This document shows, in pieces, positions 1-5,997 of a DNA stretch of 11,061 nucleotides. A program made the position numbers and the translations under genes. The notes under the pieces were generated by a model, which was not told where the DNA came from, did not search any database, and saw only the letters and a program-made list of their open reading frames with translations. Source of the stretch: DATJQF01 sp035505995 (GTDB lineage: Bacteria > Bacteroidota > Bacteroidia > Bacteroidales > FEN-979); the NCBI GenBank assembly GCA_035505995.1, contig DATJQF010000054.1, positions 1 to 11,061 on the forward strand. Direction: 5' to 3'. How positions within the stretch are numbered: position 1 is the stretch's first letter; each line of letters opens with the position of its first letter.

Positions 1-937
1 CCACATTGCCGCCGGAAAGAATGATCCCGACCCTTTTCCTCCGGCTGTCCAGCTTGTTCTCCAGTAAGGCCGCCACCGTCACGGCGGCCGAGGGCTCGAT
101 GAGGATCTTCATCCTTTCCCAGACCAGCCTCATGGCGTTGATAATTGCCTTTTCACTCACGGTGACGATGCCGCTGACAAATGTTTTAATGATGGGCCAC
201 GTCAGGGTGCCCAGGGAGGTTCGTAAGCCGTCGGCCACGGTATTCGGGTTGACGGAGGGGATCAGCTTTCCGCCCGTGAACGAAAGCCAGGCATCGTTCG
301 CCTGTTCCGGTTCGGCCGCAAATACCCGGGTGCCGGCGGAAAAATAATGTGCCGCCAGCGCCGTCCCACTAAGCAGTCCGCCGCCGCCCACCGGGGCGAG
401 GATGATATCCAGGCGGGGGATCTCTTCGATCAGCTCCTGTGCCGCGGTCGATTGCCCGGCAATGATCCGGAGATTGTTATAAGGATGGATTTCGATGGCC
501 CCGGTCTTTTCAAGGACTTGTTCCAGGGTGGCTTCCCTGGCCCGGAGCGTGGGTTCGCAAAAGGTGATCTGTCCGCCGTACTGCTGCACCGCCTCCACTT
601 TCACCCGCGAGGAGTTCGACGGCATGACGATGAAAGCCGGGCATCCCTGCAAGGCGGCCGCCCAGGCCAGCGCCTGCGCATGATTCCCGGAGGAATGCGT
701 GGCGACTCCTTTGTTCCGCTCTTCCGGGGTTAACGATAAAAGAGCGTTGGTGGCGCCGCGGGCTTTGAAAGCGCCTACTTTCTGGAGATTCTCGCATTTG
801 AAAAACAGGGAGGACCCAAAGCGCTCATCGAGATGCCGGGAGGTCAGCACCGGGGTACGGTGTATGTAAGGCCGGATGCGTTCCGCGGCCAGGCGTACTT
901 CCTCTTTATCCGGAATAGTTATCTGTTGAGGGTCCAT
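1..937 (-). CDS. Serine racemase / threonine (serine) dehydratase-like PLP enzyme, 3' end cut by window edge
   Basis: This is a fold-type II PLP enzyme acting in the cytoplasm on L-serine or L-threonine, by racemization and/or dehydration to a 2-oxoacid. The frame is open from ATG at 935-937 to the left edge, 312 residues ending ILSGGNV, so only about ten residues should be missing from a family length near 320. Visible features are VGAFKARG with the PLP lysine at K58, SSGNHAQA with S83 at the place of the second catalytic base of mammalian serine racemase, the phosphate-binding VGGGGL at 183-188, the metal-site pattern E209/A213/D215, and S308 before GGN, expected to contact the PLP ring nitrogen. 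Biosynthetic threonine deaminases usually read SAGNHAQG, so the serine at 83 and the metal residues favour the serine racemase/3-hydroxyaspartate dehydratase branch. No C-terminal regulatory domain would fit. It starts 9 bp after the phosphatase stop, so it is probably co-transcribed with dnaA and the phosphatase. Racemase versus dehydratase cannot be settled from sequence. Confidence 0.88.
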   Translation of the reverse strand, partial: MDPQQITIPDKEEVRLAAERIRPYIHRTPVLTSRHLDERFGSSLFFKCENLQKVGAFKARGATNALLSLTPEERNKGVATHSSGNHAQALAWAAALQGCPAFIVMPSNSSRVKVEAVQQYGGQITFCEPTLRAREATLEQVLEKTGAIEIHPYNNLRIIAGQSTAAQELIEEIPRLDIILAPVGGGGLLSGTALAAHYFSAGTRVFAAEPEQANDAWLSFTGGKLIPSVNPNTVADGLRTSLGTLTWPIIKTFVSGIVTVSEKAIINAMRLVWERMKILIEPSAAVTVAALLENKLDSRRKRVGIILSGGNV

Positions 938-946
938 GATGAAAGA

Positions 947-1432
947 TCACCGGGCCGTTTTTTCTTTTGTCTTTCCCCCTGCGATCAGCTCCGCCAGCCG
1001 GGTGCATACCTGGTCGAGCTGCTCATAGACCTTTTCGAACGAGCTCATGCCGTCGTACCAGGGGTCCTGCACGGGGATGTTCTTCCCGGGATAGAGGAGG
1101 TTCATGGCATAATCGACCTTATTCATATCCTGATCGCTCCGCGACATCTGGCCCAGGGTAAAGTAATGGAACGAGTCCATGACGAAGATCCGGTCGAAGC
1201 GGTCAAAGTCGCCTGCAGTAAAAAGCCGGGCCCGGTGGCCGGTGATGTCGATCCTTCTCTTCTTCGCGGTCAGGATGGCCCGGTCATCGGGAGGATCCCC
1301 GATATGAAAAGCTTCGAGTCCGGCGGAGTCGATTTCCGCTTCGATCCCAAGTTTTTCTGTCTTATCGCGCAGGATGCCTTCGGCCATCGGGGACCGGCAG
1401 ATGTTGCCGGTGCAGACGAAAAGAATTCTCAC
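947..1432 (-). CDS. Low-molecular-weight protein-tyrosine phosphatase
   Basis: A 161-residue cytoplasmic phosphatase, normal length for the LMW-PTP family, that hydrolyses phosphotyrosine and sometimes acts on arginine phosphate or small phosphoesters. The N-terminal P-loop CTGNICRS starts at residue 7, giving nucleophile C7 and phosphate-binding R13. The general acid is D123 in the DPWYDG loop. Both catalytic elements are intact, so the enzyme should be active. The start codon is GTG at 1430-1432; it overlaps the dnaA stop in a GTGA junction, implying translational coupling. The start is supported because the P-loop begins six residues later, as is usual for the family. In many bacteria such enzymes oppose tyrosine kinases that control polysaccharide export, but no kinase or export gene is in view and the substrate is unknown. 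The lysine- and arginine-rich C-terminus (KTKEKTAR) looks like a non-conserved tail. Confidence 0.93.
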   Translation of the reverse strand: MRILFVCTGNICRSPMAEGILRDKTEKLGIEAEIDSAGLEAFHIGDPPDDRAILTAKKRRIDITGHRARLFTAGDFDRFDRIFVMDSFHYFTLGQMSRSDQDMNKVDYAMNLLYPGKNIPVQDPWYDGMSSFEKVYEQLDQVCTRLAELIAGGKTKEKTAR

Positions 1433-2865
1433 AGCTTGATCTTCTTATCCAGTTCTTCCACAAAGGTACGGAACTGCTTGTCCGTTTCCACCAGGTTGTT
1501 CACGGTGCGGCAGGCGTGCAGCACGGTGGCGTGGTCCTTGTTCCCGCAATGGAGGCCGATATTGGCGAGGGAGGCCTTGGTATGCTTCTTGGAAAAGTAC
1601 ATCGAAAGCTGCCGTGCCTGGACGATCTCCCGTTTGCGGGTCTTGGAATGGATCATTTCGATGGGGATGTTGAAATAATCGCACACCACTTTCTGGATAT
1701 AATCGATGGAGATCTCCCGGGAGGTGTTCTTGACGAATTTATCGATCATCTGCCGGGCCAGGTCGATGGTGATGGTCTTCTTGTTGAGCGAGGACTGTGC
1801 CAGCAGGGAGATCAGTGCTCCCTCCAGCTCCCGGATATTGGTGTTGATGCTGTAAGCGAGATGCTCGATGACGTCGGGCGGGATCTCGATCCCGTCGCTG
1901 TAAAGCTTCTTGTGCAGGATCGCGATCCGGGTTTCCAGGTCGGGGACCTGGAGGTCGGCCGACAGTCCCCATTTGAACCGGGAGAGCAGCCGGGGCTCGA
2001 TGCCTTTCATTTCGACCGGCGGCTTGTCGGACGTCATGACGATCTGGTTGCTCTTCTGGTGCAGGTGGTTGAAGATGTGGAAAAACACGTCCTGCGTCTT
2101 TTCCTTGCCCGCCAGGTTGTGGATGTCATCGATGATCAGGACATCGATCATCTGGTAAAAATGGATGAAATCGTTCTGGTTGTTGTTCTTTACCGAATCG
2201 ATAAACTGGTTGATGAACTGGTCGGTCGTCACGTACAGCACCGTTTTCTCCGGGAACATCTCCTTTACCTGGAGCCCGATGGCGTGGGAGAGGTGGGTCT
2301 TCCCCAGTCCCGTCTGGCTGTAGATCAGCAGCGGGTTGAAGGAGGTCTTTCCGGGGTTGTTCGCCACGGCAAATCCGGCCGAACGGGCCAGCCGGTTGCA
2401 GTCGCCTTCCACGAAATTATCGAACGAGTAGCTCTCGATGAGCTGTGAATTCACCTTGATCTTCCTGAGTCCCGGGATGATGAAGGGATTCGGGATCTCC
2501 TTGGAGGTTCCCCGGTTCAGGTCGATCGGCATGGAAACGGCAGGATTGGCGGTGGATCTCTTTTCTCCCGTGGGTACATTGATCGTGATGGGGCCCGGCT
2601 CGCCTTCCGTATTATCCATGATGATGCTGTACTCCAGCCGGCCGTCGGGACCGAGCTCCTTCTTGATGGTCTTCTTCAATAACCCGATATAATGCTCCTC
2701 CAGCCATTCATAAAAAAACTGGCTGGGCACCTGGATGGTCAGTACGTGGTCTTTCAGCCGGAGAGGCCGGATCGGAAGGAACCAGGTCTTGAAACTCTGG
2801 TAATTTATGTTGTCCTTAATAATCTTGAGGCAATTTTCCCAAACTTCAACTACACTCTTTTCCAT
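1429..2865 (-). CDS. dnaA: Chromosomal replication initiator protein DnaA
   Basis: DnaA binds DnaA boxes at the origin, oligomerizes with ATP and melts the DNA. The 478-residue protein has all four domains: domain I (about 1-85, WxxCLxxIKxNINYQSFKTWF type), a variable linker (about 86-140), the AAA+ domain (about 141-375) and the DNA-binding domain IV (about 385-478). Visible motifs are Walker A at 183-190, Walker B VLIIDD at 242-247, sensor I IVMTSD at 275-280, box VII GIEPRLLSRF at 288-297 with its arginine finger, sensor II INTNIRELEGAL at 340-351, and the DnaA signature NKDHATVLHACRTV at 442-455 after KTRKREIVQARQ. Walker A is unusual: it reads SQTGLGKT, so serine replaces the first glycine of GxxxxGKT. 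The ATG at 2863-2865 is preceded by GGAAGG and starts at the expected domain I residue. It leads a likely operon with the phosphatase and the PLP enzyme, and lies downstream of a 393-bp AT-rich region. Confidence 0.98.
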   Translation of the reverse strand: MEKSVVEVWENCLKIIKDNINYQSFKTWFLPIRPLRLKDHVLTIQVPSQFFYEWLEEHYIGLLKKTIKKELGPDGRLEYSIIMDNTEGEPGPITINVPTGEKRSTANPAVSMPIDLNRGTSKEIPNPFIIPGLRKIKVNSQLIESYSFDNFVEGDCNRLARSAGFAVANNPGKTSFNPLLIYSQTGLGKTHLSHAIGLQVKEMFPEKTVLYVTTDQFINQFIDSVKNNNQNDFIHFYQMIDVLIIDDIHNLAGKEKTQDVFFHIFNHLHQKSNQIVMTSDKPPVEMKGIEPRLLSRFKWGLSADLQVPDLETRIAILHKKLYSDGIEIPPDVIEHLAYSINTNIRELEGALISLLAQSSLNKKTITIDLARQMIDKFVKNTSREISIDYIQKVVCDYFNIPIEMIHSKTRKREIVQARQLSMYFSKKHTKASLANIGLHCGNKDHATVLHACRTVNNLVETDKQFRTFVEELDKKIKL

Positions 2866-2951
2866 TAAAATTACCTTCCGCAGTTAAACTGTCAATTCAT
2901 TTTTTGCGATTTATCAAGGAGCCGGAGGCTATGTTAGGTCAGAAATCAAGA

Positions 2952-2982
2952 GAGAAGTACGATCCAAAATTCAGTTAACAAA
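2952..2982 (-). promoter_or_regulatory. Candidate dnaA promoter
   Basis: On the minus strand a -33 box TTTG (2979-2982) is followed after 19 bp by TACTTCTC (2952-2959), compared with the Bacteroidota pattern TTTG-N19-21-TAnnTTTG. The -33 element is perfect and the spacing fits, but the -7 element matches only 6 of 8. Transcription would start near 2945, giving a leader of about 80 nt before dnaA. The site lies just downstream of the A-tracts. It is a weak candidate, chosen because nothing better was seen in the region. Confidence 0.28.
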
Positions 2983-3025
2983 TTTTAAAAAAAAAAGTTT
3001 ATAAAAAAAATTTTTTCCGCTTGAT

Positions 3026-3045
3026 TTAGAAAAATATTTTTCTAA
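3026..3045. repeat. 20-bp perfect palindrome in the dnaA upstream region
   Basis: Two 10-base half-sites of TTAGAAAAAT meet without a spacer and form an exact inverted repeat; the match breaks at 3025/3046. It lies beside the A8T6 tract, about 160 bp upstream of dnaA. Its symmetry suits a dimeric DNA-binding protein, or cruciform and melting behaviour. There is no T-run or loop that would make it a terminator. No binding protein can be named. Confidence 0.75.
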
Positions 3046-3237
3046 CAACCTTCCTGATGCCCTGTAAAACCAATGTATTCAGAATATCTGTATAAAAGCG
3101 TGACAAACAATTCTGGATGAAGACCTTAAAAAACCGGGTCAATTCTAAGTGGAATCCGTCTAAATAGCATTCTGTTTAAATCACAGTAACTTATATAAAG
3201 TTGCATATCTTACTAAAGAAAAACAGTCTAATTATAA

Positions 3238-3274
3238 ATTTAAAACCGGAGGGATATTTTATTGCCCCCCGGTT
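3238..3274 (-). terminator. Rho-independent terminator of yigZ overlapping its stop codon
   Basis: Read on the minus strand, AACCGGGGGG (3274-3265) pairs with CCCTCCGGTT (3253-3244) over ten positions, with a single G-U wobble and an 11-nt loop, followed by TTAAATTTAT. The first arm lies in the last codons of yigZ (Thr-Gly-Gly) and the TAA stop (3259-3261) falls inside the loop. It should separate yigZ from dnaA, implying that dnaA has its own promoter. Confidence 0.75.
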
Positions 3275-3873
3275 CGCCGGATCTCCGCCCGGCGGATCTT
3301 TTTCATTCGTTCCCCCACCCGCAAACCCGCATTTTTCCTGACAAAAAACGAGATCGTGCATTGTTCATCGGATTGCATCTCCAGCACCGAGGCACCTTCC
3401 TCCTTGAGCACCCGCATCACTTCATTCATGGAAGGGTAGGGGAACCGGATCTCGTATTGTTCGTTCACGGTCTTCTCGATCACCCGTGCATTCTCAATCG
3501 CCTCGCGGGCTGCCGTGCGGTAAGCGCGGATCAGTCCGGGGATGCCGAGCTTGGTCCCCCCGAAATACCGGACCACCACCACCAGGATATTGGTCAGCTC
3601 CTTCGACTGGATCTGCCCGAAGATCGGCTTGCCGGCGCTGCCCGACGGCTCCCCGTCGTCGTTCATACGGAACGCGGAACGGTCGGCCCCCAGGCAATAC
3701 GCATAGCAATAATGGTTGGCATCGTGATACTTTTTCCGGAGCCCTTCCAAAGATTCCCGGACACTTTGTTCCGTCGCGGCCGGGATGGCAAAGGAAAGGA
3801 ACCGGCTGGCCTTTTCCCGGTAGCTGCCCTGAGAGGCCGCTTCAATCGTCCGGTACGTGTCAGTAAACATCAT
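3259..3873 (-). CDS. yigZ: IMPACT/YigZ family protein (UPF0029)
   Basis: A 204-residue cytoplasmic protein, normal length for bacterial YigZ. The N-terminal UPF0029/Impact domain (about 15-125) carries the family signature NDDGEPSGSAGKPI at 71-84 followed by VVVVRYFGGTKLG at 98-110 and LIRAYRTAAREA. A smaller C-terminal DUF1949-like domain covers about 135-200. The usual GGL after KLG reads IPGL here, a small departure. Eukaryotic IMPACT binds GCN1 and dampens the GCN2 starvation response; in bacteria the molecular role is unclear, with ribosome or nucleic-acid binding proposed. Tandem ATGs at 3871-3873 and 3868-3870 both work as starts; the first is given. It diverges from prmC across 53 bp, has a good promoter of its own there, and ends in a hairpin terminator, so it is probably monocistronic. 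Confidence 0.93.
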   Translation of the reverse strand: MMFTDTYRTIEAASQGSYREKASRFLSFAIPAATEQSVRESLEGLRKKYHDANHYCYAYCLGADRSAFRMNDDGEPSGSAGKPIFGQIQSKELTNILVVVVRYFGGTKLGIPGLIRAYRTAAREAIENARVIEKTVNEQYEIRFPYPSMNEVMRVLKEEGASVLEMQSDEQCTISFFVRKNAGLRVGERMKKIRRAEIRRTGGQ

Positions 3874-3895
3874 AGGGGTTGGGTGCGGGGAAACG

Positions 3896-3927
3896 CTAAT
3901 TTACTTTATTTTTTTAACTTCGGCAAA
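3896..3927 (-). promoter_or_regulatory. yigZ promoter, Bacteroidota type
   Basis: On the minus strand TTTG (3927-3924) is followed after exactly 20 bp by TAAATTAG (3903-3896), matching TTTG-N19-21-TAnnTTTG at 4/4 and 7/8. Transcription would begin near 3889, leaving about 16 nt before the yigZ ATG. The -33 box uses the first base of the prmC start codon at 3927, so RNA polymerase bound here would cover the prmC translation start. Confidence 0.6.
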
Positions 3928-4802
3928 TGTACCCGGCGGGATCAACGGCGAAGGAAGTCACGGAGATCTTTCTGGCGCAGCTCGCGGGAGAATATCCTCC
4001 CGAAGAGATCCGGAATTTCGTGTATATTCTTTTCGAGCATTACCTGAAATGGCCGAGGACAAGGCTGCATTCGGATCCGGGGGAAATGCTATCGGCCGGT
4101 GACTCGGCCAGGTTTTTTGATGCCCTGGACAGGCTGAAAAAGCATGAACCCGTGCAGTACATCACCGGATCGGTGTGGTTCCGGAATGCCGGGATCCGGG
4201 TCCGCCCGGGGGTGCTGATCCCGCGGCCGGAGACCGAGCAGCTGGTGGATCTCGTGATCCGGGAGAACCGGGCGTATGATCCGGAAACGCTGAGCTTCCT
4301 GGACGCGGGGACTGGTTCGGGCTGCATCGCCATTGCGCTGAAAATGGAATTCCCCCAAGCGGCAGTGTACGGCTCCGACACGTCTGAAGCCGCCCTCGGG
4401 ATCGCCCGGGAAAATGTAAGCCTGAACAAGGTGACGGTCGACCTGATCCGGTCCGACCTCACTTCCCCGGGAGAATGGGAGCGGATGCCTTCCGTTTGCA
4501 GGATCGTCTGCAATCCCCCCTATATCCCTGAAAGCGAAAAAAAACGGATCCGGCCCAACGTGCTGGAGTATGAGCCTGCCTCAGCGCTGTTTGTGCCGGA
4601 TGAGGATCCGCTCCGCTTTTACCGGGCGCTGGCAGAGTTCGCCCGCATGCGGATGCTCCGGCCCGGGATCCTGTATGCAGAGATTAACGAGGACTTCGGG
4701 GAGGCGGTAAGGAACCTGCTGGAAGCAAACGGATTCGCCGGCGCCCGGATTGAAAAGGACCTGAACGGGAAAGACCGTTTTGCCGTAGCGGCATTAAAAT
4801 AG
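3927..4802 (+). CDS. prmC: Peptide chain release factor N5-glutamine methyltransferase PrmC (HemK)
   Basis: PrmC uses S-adenosylmethionine to methylate the glutamine of the GGQ motif in release factors RF1 and RF2, which speeds peptide release. The 291-residue length is typical. The N-terminal helical domain (about 8-80) ends in the conserved EPVQYITG at 74-81. The IPRPETE segment at 98-104 leads into the Rossmann methyltransferase domain, with SAM-binding LDAGTGSG at 125-132 and the catalytic NPPY at 196-199. EPASALFVPDEDPLRFYR near 216-233 is also family-typical. The ATG at 3927 gives a normal N-terminus; no strong Shine-Dalgarno precedes it, which is common in Bacteroidota. TAACTTCG at 3915-3922 resembles a -7 box (6/8), but no -33 partner was found. 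It diverges from yigZ and converges on the DUF3298 gene with 14 bp between them. There is no prfA neighbour here, unlike in proteobacteria. Confidence 0.96.
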   Translation: MYPAGSTAKEVTEIFLAQLAGEYPPEEIRNFVYILFEHYLKWPRTRLHSDPGEMLSAGDSARFFDALDRLKKHEPVQYITGSVWFRNAGIRVRPGVLIPRPETEQLVDLVIRENRAYDPETLSFLDAGTGSGCIAIALKMEFPQAAVYGSDTSEAALGIARENVSLNKVTVDLIRSDLTSPGEWERMPSVCRIVCNPPYIPESEKKRIRPNVLEYEPASALFVPDEDPLRFYRALAEFARMRMLRPGILYAEINEDFGEAVRNLLEANGFAGARIEKDLNGKDRFAVAALK

Positions 4803-4816
4803 GTTCCGGGAATCCA

Positions 4817-5974
4817 TCATTTCCCCAGCTTCACCGGGATCTCCGAGGCAGGCTTCAGGAGCCCGCGGATCTCCGAGAAATCCAGGAAGGCTTCAATGGC
4901 GCCGAAAGAATGCGGGGCCAGGTCGTACTGGTTATAATGGAACCCGATCCCGTTGTCGGTCACGAAGAAATTCCCGCAGGGCTTCACCTCATCTGTGAAG
5001 AAACCGGCGTCGGTAAGCTTGGCCTCGTGGTTCCTGCAGTATGCCTGTTTCACTTTCCCGGTAAGCAACACCGTCAGGGTCGAATCGGATCCTTCCCGGA
5101 AAAGATCGGATAATTCCAGCTTTTTCCCGGTCATCAGGTTGATCACGTAAAAGTCGGTCGATTCAAGACCGTGCGCCCCGCCGGTGAAGGCATATTCCAG
5201 GATATAGAAACAGAGCACATAATCGCGGTTATGGAGGATATGCATGAACTTCAGCATTTCCCAGTTCAGGCTGCCCGCATCGGGGATCTGGTGGTACAGG
5301 GCCTCGTTGTTGTTCCGGTAATTCTGGATGAATACATTCTTCACTTCATTCAGGGCGGCCTGCGGATCCTCTCCTTTGTAAGGCTTCCCGGTATACTTCT
5401 CGATCAGCAGGTGCTTCAGGGTATCCGACAGGATGGGGTTGACCGATTCGGCCGGGGTGAGGATCACCATTTCAACGGTGGCCTTCGGGCTGTCGGCTTT
5501 TTTGACCAGCGGGGCGGATTCCTTGATATAGGCCACGTTGAACTGCGCTGTACCCACCGGGTATTTCTCTTTCCATTCGTACTGAGATTTTTCCTTCCCG
5601 GGATCCTCCCAGGTGCCGGTGAAGCCGCCGGACGCCGACCACGTGCCCCTGATCTTCAGTCCGCCTGAGGCGAAAGGCTCATGAAAGACGTAGCTCCCGC
5701 CGGTCCCGGCCATCTTCCCGCAAAATACGGGGACGACCGCCGGCTCCGTCACTGCCGTTCCTCTCCCCGCCAGGGGTCCGCTGTACTGGTAATCGCAATA
5801 TACCGAATCGCCGGCTTTGACCATTTCCACGGAAATGGGCTGATCTTTATTCACCGTGCCTTCCAGGTGGAAATACGCTTTCCTGGGAACCGGTATCGGC
5901 CCCTGGGCGAACAACGAACCCACGGCCGGCAGGATCGCCACCAGCCCGGCCAGTAAGAATGATCTTCCCTTCAT
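4817..5974 (-). CDS. Secreted DUF3298/DUF4163-type protein
   Basis: A 385-residue protein with a signal peptide (basic MKGR, hydrophobic 5-20, probable cleavage around residues 23-24 after SLFA). There is no lipobox cysteine, so it is expected in the periplasm or outside the cell. Residues about 30-125 are glycine-rich and look beta-stranded, with two GTW turns (110-112 and 120-122), and match no family I can name. The C-terminal half, about 165-375, looks like the DUF4163-DUF3298 pair: EYAFTGGAHG at 260-269, then INLMTGKKLELSDLF at 278-292, and near the end GIGFHYNQYDLAPHSFG at 342-358. The same arrangement occurs in the extracytoplasmic part of the Bacillus anti-sigma factor RsiV, which binds lysozyme, but no sigma factor or transmembrane helix is present here. 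It lies 23 bp after yggS and is probably co-transcribed. The function is unknown; envelope ligand binding is an inference. Confidence 0.8.
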   Translation of the reverse strand: MKGRSFLLAGLVAILPAVGSLFAQGPIPVPRKAYFHLEGTVNKDQPISVEMVKAGDSVYCDYQYSGPLAGRGTAVTEPAVVPVFCGKMAGTGGSYVFHEPFASGGLKIRGTWSASGGFTGTWEDPGKEKSQYEWKEKYPVGTAQFNVAYIKESAPLVKKADSPKATVEMVILTPAESVNPILSDTLKHLLIEKYTGKPYKGEDPQAALNEVKNVFIQNYRNNNEALYHQIPDAGSLNWEMLKFMHILHNRDYVLCFYILEYAFTGGAHGLESTDFYVINLMTGKKLELSDLFREGSDSTLTVLLTGKVKQAYCRNHEAKLTDAGFFTDEVKPCGNFFVTDNGIGFHYNQYDLAPHSFGAIEAFLDFSEIRGLLKPASEIPVKLGK

Positions 5975-5997
5975 AATCTTATCATATTTTAATAATG

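Larger units (their letters stand above)
2866..3258. other. AT-rich intergenic region upstream of dnaA
   Basis: This is the only gene-free stretch over 300 bp. It is strikingly AT-rich against GC-rich neighbours and holds no plausible ORF. It contains a run of ten A at 2987-2996, then A8T6 at 3003-3016, then A5/T5 runs at 3030-3041, so A-tracts are spaced roughly every one to two helical turns, which suggests bent or easily melted DNA. It also has a 20-bp perfect palindrome (3026-3045) and short inverted repeats at 2881-2891 (CAGTTAAACTG) and 3076-3086 (TATTCAGAATA). Measured against TTWTNCACA, the only near DnaA box is TTATACAGA on the minus strand at 3087-3095 (8/9). This is the dnaA regulatory region; a role as replication origin is not supported by a DnaA-box cluster. 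Confidence 0.7.

Noticed and set aside
833..1678. Plus-strand 281-codon open frame across the racemase, phosphatase and dnaA genes
   Set aside because: It crosses three confident minus-strand genes and shows no protein family features.
1516..2448. Plus-strand 310-codon open frame opposite dnaA
   Set aside because: Antisense shadow of a certain DnaA gene in GC-rich DNA; rich in V, D and G with no domain pattern.
2911..2919. TTATCAAGG as a DnaA box
   Set aside because: Matches TTATCCACA at only 6 of 9 positions, which is expected by chance in AT-rich DNA.
3915..3922. TAACTTCG as the prmC -7 promoter box
   Set aside because: It fits TAnnTTTG at only part of the box, lacks a -33 partner at the right spacing, and would leave a leader of only a few bases.
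4807..4824. GGGAA/TTCCC inverted repeat between prmC and the DUF3298 gene
   Set aside because: Only 5 bp of stem, with no following T-tract on either strand; not convincing as a terminator.
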